Shown: in pieces, positions 55,177 through 63,864 of the stretch
How the letters are laid out: every line of letters starts with the position of its first letter
How positions within the stretch are numbered: the stretch's first letter is position 1
Assembly: GCF_900109655.1 (NCBI RefSeq)
Contig: NZ_FOAT01000011.1
Location: 62,001 to 126,000, forward strand
DNA from: Hominimerdicola alba
GTDB taxonomy: Bacteria; Bacillota; Clostridia; Oscillospirales; Ruminococcaceae
Length of the DNA stretch: 64,000 nucleotides
Direction of reading: 5' to 3'
Translations under genes and position numbers: made by a program
The notes under the pieces: model-generated
The model's input: the letters and a program-made list of their open reading frames with translations, nothing else
Told to the model about the DNA's origin: nothing
Databases searched by the model: none

Positions 55177-55959
55177 ATGACACAGGAAATAATTTTGGGA
55201 CTTGCGCTGCCATTTACGGGCACGGCTCTAGGTTCGGGCTGTGTGCTGTTTATGAAGAAAAACCTCGGAAAAGGAGTACAGCGTGCTCTAACAGGCTTCG
55301 CGGCAGGTGTTATGACTGCCGCTTCCATATGGAGCCTGATAATACCGGCGATGGAGCAGTCGGAAAATATGGGAAAACTGTCATTCCTGCCTGCGGTCAT
55401 TGGCTTCTGGTGCGGAGTGCTTTTCCTGCTTCTTCTCGATACGATCATTCCGCATCTTCATATGAATGCCGAGAAAGCTGAGGGTATACCATCGCGGCTT
55501 GCACGCACTACCATGATGGTGCTTGCAGTGACACTGCATAATATCCCCGAAGGAATGGCTGTAGGGATCGTGTATGCGGGGCTTGTATCGGGCACGGGGG
55601 ATATAAATTCAGGCGGAGCATTCGCACTTGCGCTGGGTATTGCGATACAGAATTTCCCTGAGGGTGCTATAATATCCATGCCGCTTCATGCAGAGGGCAA
55701 AAGCAAGTGCAAAGCCTTTGCGGACGGCGTTCTTTCGGGAGTTGTCGAGCCGATAGGTGCTGTGCTTACAATATTGTTTGCGGGACTTATACTGCCTGCG
55801 ATGCCGTATCTGCTGAGCTTCGCGGCGGGTGCGATGATATATGTGGTGGTGGAGGAGCTTATCCCCGAAATGTCCGAAGGTGAACATTCAAACATCGGCG
55901 TGCTGATGTTCTCGCTTGGATTTACTCTGATGATGGCGCTTGATGTTGCGCTGGGATGA
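55177..55959 (+). CDS. ZIP-family metal transporter
   Basis: 260 residues from the ATG at 55177 (AAAGG upstream); a GTG at 55141 is possible. Eight predicted membrane helices. The ZIP metal-site helices are visible: helix IV VTLHNIPEGMAVG and helix V ALGIAIQNFPEGA, with HN..EG and QN..EG. It resembles the ZupT/GufA branch that takes up Zn, Fe or Mn. The TTAG box at the promoter fits control by a metal sensor. Confidence 0.9.
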   Translation: MTQEIILGLALPFTGTALGSGCVLFMKKNLGKGVQRALTGFAAGVMTAASIWSLIIPAMEQSENMGKLSFLPAVIGFWCGVLFLLLLDTIIPHLHMNAEKAEGIPSRLARTTMMVLAVTLHNIPEGMAVGIVYAGLVSGTGDINSGGAFALALGIAIQNFPEGAIISMPLHAEGKSKCKAFADGVLSGVVEPIGAVLTILFAGLILPAMPYLLSFAAGAMIYVVVEELIPEMSEGEHSNIGVLMFSLGFTLMMALDVALG

Positions 55960-56017
55960 ATGATCATGTGTGTATAAAAATCTTGTTTGTTTACTCACTT
56001 TAATAGCTGAAAACCTA

Positions 56018-56103
56018 TTGACAAACACTCTTATATATGATATAATAATTATGGTTAGTGATGCCTAACCACTTTTGTTTGATGCGAGGTTAGTTTAGAC
56101 TAA
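56018..56103 (+). promoter_or_regulatory. DUF2325 promoter with TTAG boxes 5 and 6
   Basis: TTGACA (56018-56023), 17 bp, TATAAT (56041-56046). Boxes TTAGTGATGCCTAA (56055-56068) and TTAGTTTAGACTAA (56090-56103) are 35 bp apart, at the start and in the leader. Confidence 0.85.
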
Positions 56104-56121
56104 TTGTAGAAAGGAATAAAA

Positions 56122-56406
56122 ATGAGCGTAGTTATAGTAGGCGGTAATGACCGCATGGCAACAAGGTACCAGGACATCTGTAAGTCATACAAATGTAAAT
56201 CTAAGGTATTTACTCAGATGCCTGCGGATTTTGAGAACAAGATAGGTCAGCCCGACCTGGTGATAGTATTCACGGGAACTTGTTCCCATAAAATGCTTGG
56301 CGGTGTCAAAAAGCATACCGAGAAATCGGGTACACCCGTGAGGCATTTGCATACGTCAAGTGTGAGTGCGTTGAAAAATCTGCTTTCTGAGTACGACTGC
56401 AGATAG
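56122..56406 (+). CDS. DUF2325 protein
   Basis: 94 residues. Rossmann-like start SVVIVGGNDRM and later TGTCSHKMLG, the DUF2325 pattern with a conserved Cys-Ser-His. Function unknown; members often sit near iron or metal genes in Firmicutes. Two TTAG boxes in its promoter-leader region fit this. RBS AGAAAGG. Confidence 0.85.
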   Translation: MSVVIVGGNDRMATRYQDICKSYKCKSKVFTQMPADFENKIGQPDLVIVFTGTCSHKMLGGVKKHTEKSGTPVRHLHTSSVSALKNLLSEYDCR

Positions 56407-56412
56407 ACAATT

Positions 56413-56449
56413 AAAAAGTCACGGATACTGCGGTGTCCGTGACTTTTTT
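56413..56449 (+). terminator. Terminator of the DUF2325 gene
   Basis: AAAAAGTCACGGATAC and GTGTCCGTGACTTTTTT with a 4-nt loop, about 16 bp. Confidence 0.92.
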
Positions 56450-56503
56450 GTCGTAAAAAAATGTAAAATGTTATCTGTCCGCAGAGTATAGTAAGCAGCA
56501 ATT

Positions 56504-57241
56504 TCAATGTCGTTTACTATAATACACATCTACTGACATATCTTTGTTATATACCTCATATATGCGTTCTGTCGGTTTTATCGAATTCTCTTCGGCATAT
56601 TTTCTAAGCATCTGATGGGCTTTGCTGACTTTGGAGAAACCACCCTTGAAATTGATATGTATGCAGTTTTCTTCGTATACTTCTAAAACGTTCTCGCCTG
56701 TATAATTTGATACCGGAAGAAAGGTAGTCATGTTGAAACTGTCATCTGTATCAAGCTTGTCGAAGATAACAAAGTGAGCCCCGGCAATAGTTATTCCCTC
56801 ACGGGCGGCTCTTTCGTACAGTTTCCCGACCGACATTCCGAGGTTCTCTCTTTCAGTGTTCTCGCGGACGAAAATACATCTGCACTTGCCGAATGGCTTG
56901 CAGTCGATCTGTTCTGCGTTTGTTTCAGTATCGTCATACTCCGTTTCTTTTTTGTATGCTTTCATCTCGCTGAGAAGTCGATCGGTCTCGTTGATCTTGC
57001 TTTCGATTATCTCTGCTTCGTCTGCCATACCGTCAAGTATCTGCCTGATCTCGAAAAGCGACATTCCTATCTTTCTGTAATTCTTTATCTTTTGCAATAC
57101 AGCAAGCTGCTTTTCTTCATAAAAGTGATAGCCGTTTTCTTTGTTGATATATGCGGGCACAAGCAGTCCTTCCTCATGATAAAGCCGAAGTGCCTTTATG
57201 CCGACGCTGCCCATAACGGCGAACTGTCCTCTGGTATACAT
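56504..57241 (-). CDS. MerR-family regulator with GyrI-like ligand domain
   Basis: 245 residues from the ATG at 57241, which overlaps the creatininase stop as TAATG and has GAAGGTGACGG upstream. The N-terminal MerR winged helix (about 1-70) contains VGIKALRLYHEEGLL. A coiled-coil (about 75-110) leads to an effector-binding domain of the BmrR/GyrI type (about 120-245). It probably senses a small organic molecule and may act on its own operon. Confidence 0.88.
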   Translation of the reverse strand: MYTRGQFAVMGSVGIKALRLYHEEGLLVPAYINKENGYHFYEEKQLAVLQKIKNYRKIGMSLFEIRQILDGMADEAEIIESKINETDRLLSEMKAYKKETEYDDTETNAEQIDCKPFGKCRCIFVRENTERENLGMSVGKLYERAAREGITIAGAHFVIFDKLDTDDSFNMTTFLPVSNYTGENVLEVYEENCIHINFKGGFSKVSKAHQMLRKYAEENSIKPTERIYEVYNKDMSVDVYYSKRH

Positions 57242-58107
57242 TATCCCGTCACCTTCTTCCTGTGGACTCTGCCTGCAATTGGTAAGAAACCCAAATGCAG
57301 AGGTAATATATTGTAAAGACTGTAATGCCAATATTTTTGATATCCGTCCCTGTTGAAGAACTTCTCGGCTGCGTCGCAGATCGCAGCGATACAGTCATCA
57401 TTCAGGTCTTTGCCCAATTCCGCAGATGAAAACCTCGGTGCTCCTATATAGCCGTATTTGCCCATTGCCGCAAGCTGTCGTTTTCGGGATATCATATCTT
57501 TTTCGGTTATCACGGAATCAGCCAGTTCACGATAACCCACCCTTACATATCTCGGGTCAATGTCAAGAAAACTCGACGTTTCTATCCAGCCTGCGTGGAA
57601 ATCGCTGCCGTGTTCTTTCTCCATAGTTTTTAGTTTGCCTGACTTTTCTGACGATACTCCCATGAATATCTGTCCCATTGGAGCGATAGCACAAAGCCCG
57701 TGTCTTTTGTTGATCTTACGCACAGCTTTCTCTACTGCGATCTGATGCTGAGGGTCTGCGTGGGAAGCTATAACGATAATGTTCCAAAACCCCATAAAGC
57801 ATATGCTTTCGAGGACAGCAAATGTCACATCACAGACCGTTTTCATCGGGAAGTGTATCGACCCGTAGAACTCGTTTACCGAAGCTGCCGCCACAGGAAA
57901 AGTCGGCAGATAAAAGCAATCTATCCCGAGCCTTCGTTCAAGCACACACATAGCACCTTTGCTCCAGTACTCGCCTTCGATGATATCCGTTGAAAGCGGA
58001 AGGTGTGTTCCGTGTTCCTCTATCGGTGCAATAACGATAAACACTAAGCTTTTTCTTTTGTTGATATCCATGACCTCAGACCATGTAAGCAAACTAAGAT
58101 CTCTCAT
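57241..58107 (-). CDS. Creatininase-family amidohydrolase
   Basis: 288 residues. The metal-binding motif is PIEEHGTHLPLSTD near residues 28-41, as in creatininase and related MftE- or ArfB-type hydrolases. The usual NGHGGN segment is replaced by IASHADPQHQIA, so substrate or activity may differ. It acts in the cytoplasm. It forms an operon with the downstream MerR gene by TAATG overlap, suggesting the regulator responds to its substrate or product. Confidence 0.85.
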   Translation of the reverse strand: MRDLSLLTWSEVMDINKRKSLVFIVIAPIEEHGTHLPLSTDIIEGEYWSKGAMCVLERRLGIDCFYLPTFPVAAASVNEFYGSIHFPMKTVCDVTFAVLESICFMGFWNIIVIASHADPQHQIAVEKAVRKINKRHGLCAIAPMGQIFMGVSSEKSGKLKTMEKEHGSDFHAGWIETSSFLDIDPRYVRVGYRELADSVITEKDMISRKRQLAAMGKYGYIGAPRFSSAELGKDLNDDCIAAICDAAEKFFNRDGYQKYWHYSLYNILPLHLGFLPIAGRVHRKKVTG

Positions 58108-58300
58108 ATATTATCCTCCGTTTCTTTGGTATGGATAGATAATACACCCTGCCGTTAAGACAGAGTCAATGGATAATATATTAATAGAATACATATTTTC
58201 TGTTGCGGAATATTATGTGGATTAGCAGAGTATTTCTGCATTCGGTATATTTTTTCTTACGGAATTATATCACTTATACTGCCGAATGTCAATATGGCGT

Positions 58301-58334
58301 AAAAAAGTCCCCTTTGCTGTAAAGCATCGGAGAC
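58301..58334 (-). terminator. Terminator of the ECF operon
   Basis: Minus strand: GTCTCC pairs with GGGGAC (58329-58334/58307-58312) with further pairing inside, followed by TTTTTT. Confidence 0.75.
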
Positions 58335-58342
58335 ATTTCGTT

Positions 58343-59842
58343 TCAGCATTTTCTCATGTATTTCAACCTGCCTTTTTCCAGACATAATATGTGATCGCAG
58401 CAGAGTGAAATAAGCTCTGGGTCATGGGTCGATACGATGATCGTTCGGCCTTTTTTGGCAAGTTCTGTAAGAAGATCTGCAACTGAAGTCATATGTGCAT
58501 GGTCAAGACCGGAGGTGGGTTCATCGAAAAGAAGTATCTCGGCATTTGCTGCGAGAGCTGATGCTATTGCCACACGCTGTTTCTGTCCGCCTGAAAGTGC
58601 CATAGGATGAGTATTTTCATAGCCCGCCAGACCAAGTTCGGCAATTATCTTAGCAGCTTGGTCTTTGTCTTCATTATCCATTGAAAGCATTACTTCTGCT
58701 TCAACGCTGTCGGTGAAAAGCTGATGGTTTACATCCTGCATGACCATGTAGCATTTTTTCAGTATTTTCCTACCCGATACTGTCTCTTCGTCAGATGTCA
58801 AACGGAGAGTACAGTCTTTTTCAAGTCCGCAGAGACATCTTAGAAAAGTAGATTTTCCTGCACCGTTTTTACCGATAAGTCCTATGACTTTTCCCCGCGG
58901 TATTTCAAGTTCGGGGATAGCAAGGGTATAATCTGCCGAATCGGCTGCATTGAGTTTTTTCTTTTTGATGAAATACTTTTGCGGCTTGTAGGTGAAGAAC
59001 ATATCTTTGAGGGTTATCCTGCTTTCTGAACTTAAGGTGGAGCAGGGATGGATGTTTTCAGTTGAGAATATCCCTCTTCCGAACTCTTCTATGTACTTTT
59101 CTTCAATTTCCGTAGGACGAAGGCCGAGAGCGCACAGTTCATCGGAAGTGAGACTGTTAAATCCAGCTTTGTTCCATTCCTTTTCTATCCTGCCGTCTTT
59201 CATATAGATGACACGGTCGATAAGGTTTTTGAGATACCATAGCCTGTGTTCGGAAATTATAATCGTTTTACCTTTTGCTTTCCAGTGCTTGATGACTTTT
59301 TTCAGTTCTTCGATGGCTTTCCAGTCAAGATTTGATGATGGTTCGTCAAGCAGCATAACATCCGGCATCAAAGCTGATACACCTGCGCAGGCTATTTTCT
59401 GTTTTTCACCCCCCGAGAGTTCAAAAAGACTTTTCCCGAGCAGAGGTTTCAGTTCGAGTTCGTTTACTACCTCGGATTTTCTTTTTAGAATCTCATCTGG
59501 GTCTATTCCGATATTCTCTGTTCCGAAGGTTATCTCACCGTCGGTATCGACCGAGAAAAACTGACTTCTCGGATTCTGAAAAACAGTCCCTACAATGCTG
59601 GCAAGGTCGTAAAGTTCGGCTGAGGGGATATCTATGCCGTTTACGGTGATTCTTCCGTTTAGTTCGCCACGGTAGTAGTGGGGGATAAGACCGTTTATAA
59701 GACGAAGAACCGTTGTTTTTCCGCAGCCTGAAGCGCCACAAAGAAGCACGGTTTCTCCGTCTTTGATATGCAGCGAGATATCATGCAGACCTGCGGAAGC
59801 AGAACCTTTATAACTAAAATTCTGAACTTCTATATTTATCAT
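58343..59842 (-). CDS. ECF transporter double ATPase subunit
   Basis: 499 residues from the ATG at 59842 with GGGTGAAA upstream; a longer frame lacks an RBS. Two ATPase domains in tandem: the first has GASGCGKTT and LSGGEKQKIACAG, the second GKNGAGKST and LSGGQKQRVAIASAL. It is the energising subunit of the ECF importer, a fused EcfA-EcfA'. It lies 5 bp after the T component. A TTAG-box promoter drives the operon. Confidence 0.92.
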   Translation of the reverse strand: MINIEVQNFSYKGSASAGLHDISLHIKDGETVLLCGASGCGKTTVLRLINGLIPHYYRGELNGRITVNGIDIPSAELYDLASIVGTVFQNPRSQFFSVDTDGEITFGTENIGIDPDEILKRKSEVVNELELKPLLGKSLFELSGGEKQKIACAGVSALMPDVMLLDEPSSNLDWKAIEELKKVIKHWKAKGKTIIISEHRLWYLKNLIDRVIYMKDGRIEKEWNKAGFNSLTSDELCALGLRPTEIEEKYIEEFGRGIFSTENIHPCSTLSSESRITLKDMFFTYKPQKYFIKKKKLNAADSADYTLAIPELEIPRGKVIGLIGKNGAGKSTFLRCLCGLEKDCTLRLTSDEETVSGRKILKKCYMVMQDVNHQLFTDSVEAEVMLSMDNEDKDQAAKIIAELGLAGYENTHPMALSGGQKQRVAIASALAANAEILLFDEPTSGLDHAHMTSVADLLTELAKKGRTIIVSTHDPELISLCCDHILCLEKGRLKYMRKC

Positions 59843-59847
59843 TTTTT

Positions 59848-60552
59848 TCACCCGATGATCTTCGCGCCTATGAACAAGCATGCGCTCAATGTAAATACTG
59901 CCATTACTGCAATGTCGCGAGTGCTTAATCTGAGTTCATACGCACTTGTTCGTTTTATAGGAGCACCCAGTCCCCTTGTGACAGCAGCCGCAGAAAGTTC
60001 ATCACCTATATTCACACAGGAAAACATAAGAGGTATCATTCGATACTCGATCATACCCGATAACTTTCCGCCGCCAAATGAGATGCCCCTCATTTTCATT
60101 GCATCTCTGATAGAGCCATATTCTTCTTTGATAGTTGGAAAGAACCTCATAACTACTGCCAAGGATACGGAAATACCGTCGGGAACGTGCATTTTCTGCA
60201 TAGCTGACATGAATTCGCCTATCTTTGTTGTTTTGATAACATACCATGCTGTTATCATCGCGGGCAGGAATTGCACGACGATACCGCAGTAGCCTACAAG
60301 TAAGGCTGACAGCAGTCCTTTGGAATCTTCTGATATGAATGATCTCATCAGGATAAGTGATACAGCGTACATCGCAGTGAAACGCAATGCTGAAGCGTAC
60401 TTGCCCTCTGTTATCAGCAGAAATACGGGTATCGCTGTCAGAAGAATACGAATTGTCCATTCAAGTGGAGTTACCGCATTTGACATAACTATAAGCGATA
60501 CTACGAATATCATGAACAGCTTTGTTCTTGGGTCAAGATATATCCCTCTCAT
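59848..60552 (-). CDS. ECF transporter transmembrane (T) component
   Basis: 234 residues with about five membrane helices. The two conserved Arg-Gly coupling motifs that contact the ATPases are present: AMKMRGISF and AVTRGLGAP. It overlaps the S component by ATGA and precedes the ATPase. Confidence 0.9.
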   Translation of the reverse strand: MRGIYLDPRTKLFMIFVVSLIVMSNAVTPLEWTIRILLTAIPVFLLITEGKYASALRFTAMYAVSLILMRSFISEDSKGLLSALLVGYCGIVVQFLPAMITAWYVIKTTKIGEFMSAMQKMHVPDGISVSLAVVMRFFPTIKEEYGSIRDAMKMRGISFGGGKLSGMIEYRMIPLMFSCVNIGDELSAAAVTRGLGAPIKRTSAYELRLSTRDIAVMAVFTLSACLFIGAKIIG

Positions 60553-61139
60553 ACTATACCTGCTTTTTCAAAGTGCTTTCTTACGACAGCTTTACCAACG
60601 AATGCACCGATCATACCGAAAATAACGCAAAGTATCAGCAGAACGAAAATTGTCTTGCTGTTTATGGCACGGAAAAGCGAGTCACAGTATTCTGCTGAAT
60701 ATCCGCCGTCTATCAGGTTTTTGCGGTAGCTTTTGGCTGTTACTATCACGGGGAAATAGTTGGCACATATCCACAGGCAGAAAATTCCATGACTCAGCAC
60801 TGTTGACTTGAAGCTTTTGTAATTTCCTTTTTTGGCTATGAGGTCGGCTATCAGACCGGAAATAATGATCAATGGAGCGCCGAGCCATCCCATACCTGTT
60901 GCGAACATTATTATGGCAACGAGTACTGACATCAGCGTTATCATGCCGAATTTCTCTACTTTTGTGTAGAAAAGCATCATTGGGATCGACCCGACTATGG
61001 GTATCAGCACCACATATGATGCAACTACATATGGGTGTATGAATCCCAGCATTCCGCACGCAAATTCTACGACGAACAGCAGAGCGGTAAATATGCCGAC
61101 GGTGATAAAATCTTTTGGTTTAAGCTTTTTTTCCTTCAT
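60549..61139 (-). CDS. ECF transporter S component, MptD family
   Basis: 196 residues, about six membrane helices, starting with the cytoplasmic segment KPKDFITVGIFTALLF typical of MptD-like S components. Substrate unknown. With the T and double-ATPase genes it makes a complete dedicated ECF importer. The two TTAG boxes at its promoter suggest a metal, a metal chelate or a metal-responsive nutrient. Confidence 0.88.
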   Translation of the reverse strand: MKEKKLKPKDFITVGIFTALLFVVEFACGMLGFIHPYVVASYVVLIPIVGSIPMMLFYTKVEKFGMITLMSVLVAIIMFATGMGWLGAPLIIISGLIADLIAKKGNYKSFKSTVLSHGIFCLWICANYFPVIVTAKSYRKNLIDGGYSAEYCDSLFRAINSKTIFVLLILCVIFGMIGAFVGKAVVRKHFEKAGIV

Positions 61140-61162
61140 AACGATACCTCCGAAAGTTAGAA

Positions 61163-61231
61163 TTAGTTAACACTAATCAGATTAGTTTTTGCTAACCCTG
61201 ATATTATAGCACATGGCTTGAAATATGTCAA
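61163..61231 (-). promoter_or_regulatory. ECF operon promoter with TTAG boxes 7 and 8
   Basis: Minus strand TTGACA (61226-61231), 17 bp, TATAAT (61203-61208). Boxes TTAGTTTTTGCTAA (61182-61195) and TTAGTTAACACTAA (61163-61176) lie at and after the start. Confidence 0.88.
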
Positions 61232-61371
61232 CTAATGTGTTAATGAAAATTTTATGAATGTGAATGGATATACCTTGTACATTGATACCATTAGTTTGCA
61301 TAAACAAACCTAATTATGTAAATCAGACAAATTTTAAAATAAACGCTGTTTACTTTCTGCTAAATAGTCGG

Positions 61372-61418
61372 TTGATTTATTGCTTGGATGATGATATAAT
61401 ACGGTTAACGCTTACTAA
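61372..61418 (+). promoter_or_regulatory. Promoter with near-TTAG box 9
   Basis: TTGATT (61372-61377), 17 bp, TATAAT (61395-61400). TTAACGCTTACTAA (61405-61418) differs from the box consensus at one base. It drives the acetyltransferase remnant. Nothing was seen in 61232-61371. Confidence 0.7.
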
Positions 61419-61491
61419 CTAAAATCACATGGAATAAGGAGAGTAAAAACATTATGAGTGAAGGGGTGGACAGCAACTCAAAAATAAAAAG

Positions 61492-61728
61492 CGTCATCCA
61501 ACTATCGAGGACAATGTTACTATATATTCAGGCGCTTCGATCCTCGGTGGAAATACTGTCATAGGTAAGAATGCTGTTATCGGTGGAAATGCCTTTATAA
61601 CCCGCTCTGTACCCGAGGGAGCAAAGGTCAGCGTGAAGAGTCGTGAGCTTCATTATGATTACGTATCTTCAAAAGCGGTTGAAAGAACAGATGACTCCGA
61701 TGAAAATTCGTGGTTCTATATGATATAG
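61492..61728 (+). pseudogene. Serine acetyltransferase C-terminal remnant
   Basis: Frame 61492-61728 reads RHPTIEDNVTIYSGASILGG and GKNAVIGGNAFITRSVPEG, the left-handed hexapeptide repeats and C-terminus of a CysE-type serine acetyltransferase. There is no start in this frame (TGA at 61459-61461). An RBS-led ATG at 61454 is in another frame and soon ends. The N-terminal domain and catalytic region are missing, so it is a decayed or frameshifted gene behind a live-looking promoter. Confidence 0.75.
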
Positions 61729-61753
61729 GGGTAAAAAAGATACATAAAATAAT

Positions 61754-61787
61754 AGACCGCCTTTCGGAATGATCTGAAAAGCGGTCT
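61754..61787 (-). terminator. Terminator of the P-type ATPase gene
   Basis: AGACCGC and GCGGTCT with additional TTTC/GAAA pairing. The minus-strand tail is ATTATTTT, 5 bp after the stop. Confidence 0.75.
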
Positions 61788-61791
61788 GTTG

Positions 61792-63864
61792 CTATTTAAG
61801 ATAATTTCTCATACTAGCAAGTGATATAGCGAGGGTAGATGAATTGTGCAGAAGTGCTGATGTAGTCGGAGCGATCACTCCCGTAGCGCCCAGCACCATA
61901 AGGGAGAAATTGAACCCGATTATGGTTCGGTAATTAGAGTTTATGCGCTTCATCAAAGCACCCGAAAGCTGCCGCAGGGTAACAAGGCAGGTAATGTCAT
62001 CGGCTGATATGGTGATATCTGCCACCTCTCTTGCGATGGCTGCACCGCTGCTTATTGCAATACCTGCATCAGCTTCGGATAGGGCGGGCGAGTCATTCAC
62101 TCCGTCACCTATCATGATGACTTTTCTGCCGTTTGCTTTTTCTTGGCGGACATATTCTGCTTTATCTTCGGGAAGAACTTCGGCATAATACTCGTCAACG
62201 CCCACCTTTTCTGCAACTGCTTTTGCTGTTCGCTCGCTGTCTCCCGTCATCATGACTATCTTGCTGATGCCTAAGTTTTTCAGCTGTGAAAGGACTTCCT
62301 TTGCTTCATCGCGTATGGGGTCTTCAATGCATATCACCGCCGCAAGCACTCCGTCCACTGCAAGGAACAGGTGCGAATACTCACCAGGCAAACTGTCGAA
62401 CTTATCTTCTTCGTTTTCGGGGAGAGTACATCCCTCGTCCTCAAACACAAAGTGATAGCTGCCCAGCACCACCTTTACGCCACTAACTGAGCTAGCTATT
62501 CCGTGAGCGACAACATACTCGACCTCGCTGTGGAGTTCCTCGTGAACAAGACCTCTGTCGCTTGCCGCCTTTACTACTGCATTGGCGATGGAGTGTGGGT
62601 AGTGTTCTTCAAGACACGCCGCAAGCCGCAGTGCTTCGTCTTCATCGTTCTCGCCGAATGTGATAATCTTAGCTACCTTTGGCTCGGAGTGTGTGAGCGT
62701 TCCTGTTTTGTCGAAAATGATGGTATCAGCATCTGCAACCGCTTCAAGGAACTTTCCGCCCTTGATCGTCATGCCGTAAGTCTGACCCTCGCGCATAGCC
62801 GATATTACCGATATAGGCATAGCCAGTTTCAGAGCGCAGGAGAAATCCACCATGAGTATTGATATCGCTTTTGTGGCATTTCTCGTCAGCAGATATGTCA
62901 GCAGTGTTCCGCCAAGGCAGTAGGGCACCAGCTTGTCTGCAAGATGTGCCGCACGGCTCTCGACTTCGGATTTGAGTTTTTCACTCTCCTCTATCATCTT
63001 GACTATGCGGTCATACTTGCCGCTGCCTGTGAGTTTATCAACCTGAATGACACAGCTGCCCTGCTCGACTACCGTGCCTGCATATGCATAGCTTCCCGCA
63101 GACTTGTGAACTGCGAGCGCTTCACCTGTCAGTGTAGCCTGATTGACCTCAGCTTCACCCGAGATGACTTTGCCGTCAAGCGGTATCATGCTGCCTGTGC
63201 GGACGATTATCTCATCGCCCTCGCTGATATCCTTGATAGGTACCAGCATTTCGCTTTCGCCTGTTTTCAGCCATACTTTTTCCACGCCAAGCGACATTGT
63301 TCTTGCCAGATCATCAACTGACTTTTTGTGTGTCCAGTCCTCTAAAAGTTCGCCCAGACCCAGCATGAACATAACGCTTGAAGCCGTCTTGTGATCGCGC
63401 CTTATGAGGGATACCGTTATGGCAACAGCATCCAGCAGGCTGACTTCGATCTTACCCTTTGACAGAGAGATAAGCGCTTCTCGGACGTATTTCGCCGCCT
63501 TGATGACCGACAGCACCATTCTCAGCGGTGCAGGAATCAGCCGCCTGAATATGTACCGCCTTGCCAGCATGAAGAACAGCTTGTCCTCGAATTCGCGGTC
63601 AAGCTCTCTGCCTGTATGCTCGGGGACAAGGGCGGCAGTCTTATTGTCAGTGTAGGAAAACAGCGAGAGAGCCCGTATCACTTGTGCTTTGTCAGTGAAG
63701 ATTATAACCGCATCACCTGTGCGGTCATAGACCTTTACATCTGTGACATAGGGCTTTGCACGCAGATAGTATTCCAGCATATCCGCCTGACGGAGAGTCA
63801 TGTGTGAACGCATGATATGTATACGCAGGCGGTTACGGGAACTGTGGAGTATCTGACATTTCAT
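61792..63864 (-). CDS. P1B-type heavy-metal ATPase with SCALKLAMP motif
   Basis: 690 residues. An N-terminal HMA-like domain without CxxC (about 1-60), actuator loop TLTGEA (244-249), membrane metal site SCALKLAMP (342-350) where most P1B pumps have CPC, CPH or SPC, phosphorylation site DKTGT (385-389), YPHSIA for the HP locus, and GDGVNDSPAL. It should export a transition metal; the motif does not identify which. It overlaps the upstream partial gene as TGATG, so they form an operon. Confidence 0.9.
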   Translation of the reverse strand: MKCQILHSSRNRLRIHIMRSHMTLRQADMLEYYLRAKPYVTDVKVYDRTGDAVIIFTDKAQVIRALSLFSYTDNKTAALVPEHTGRELDREFEDKLFFMLARRYIFRRLIPAPLRMVLSVIKAAKYVREALISLSKGKIEVSLLDAVAITVSLIRRDHKTASSVMFMLGLGELLEDWTHKKSVDDLARTMSLGVEKVWLKTGESEMLVPIKDISEGDEIIVRTGSMIPLDGKVISGEAEVNQATLTGEALAVHKSAGSYAYAGTVVEQGSCVIQVDKLTGSGKYDRIVKMIEESEKLKSEVESRAAHLADKLVPYCLGGTLLTYLLTRNATKAISILMVDFSCALKLAMPISVISAMREGQTYGMTIKGGKFLEAVADADTIIFDKTGTLTHSEPKVAKIITFGENDEDEALRLAACLEEHYPHSIANAVVKAASDRGLVHEELHSEVEYVVAHGIASSVSGVKVVLGSYHFVFEDEGCTLPENEEDKFDSLPGEYSHLFLAVDGVLAAVICIEDPIRDEAKEVLSQLKNLGISKIVMMTGDSERTAKAVAEKVGVDEYYAEVLPEDKAEYVRQEKANGRKVIMIGDGVNDSPALSEADAGIAISSGAAIAREVADITISADDITCLVTLRQLSGALMKRINSNYRTIIGFNFSLMVLGATGVIAPTTSALLHNSSTLAISLASMRNYLK

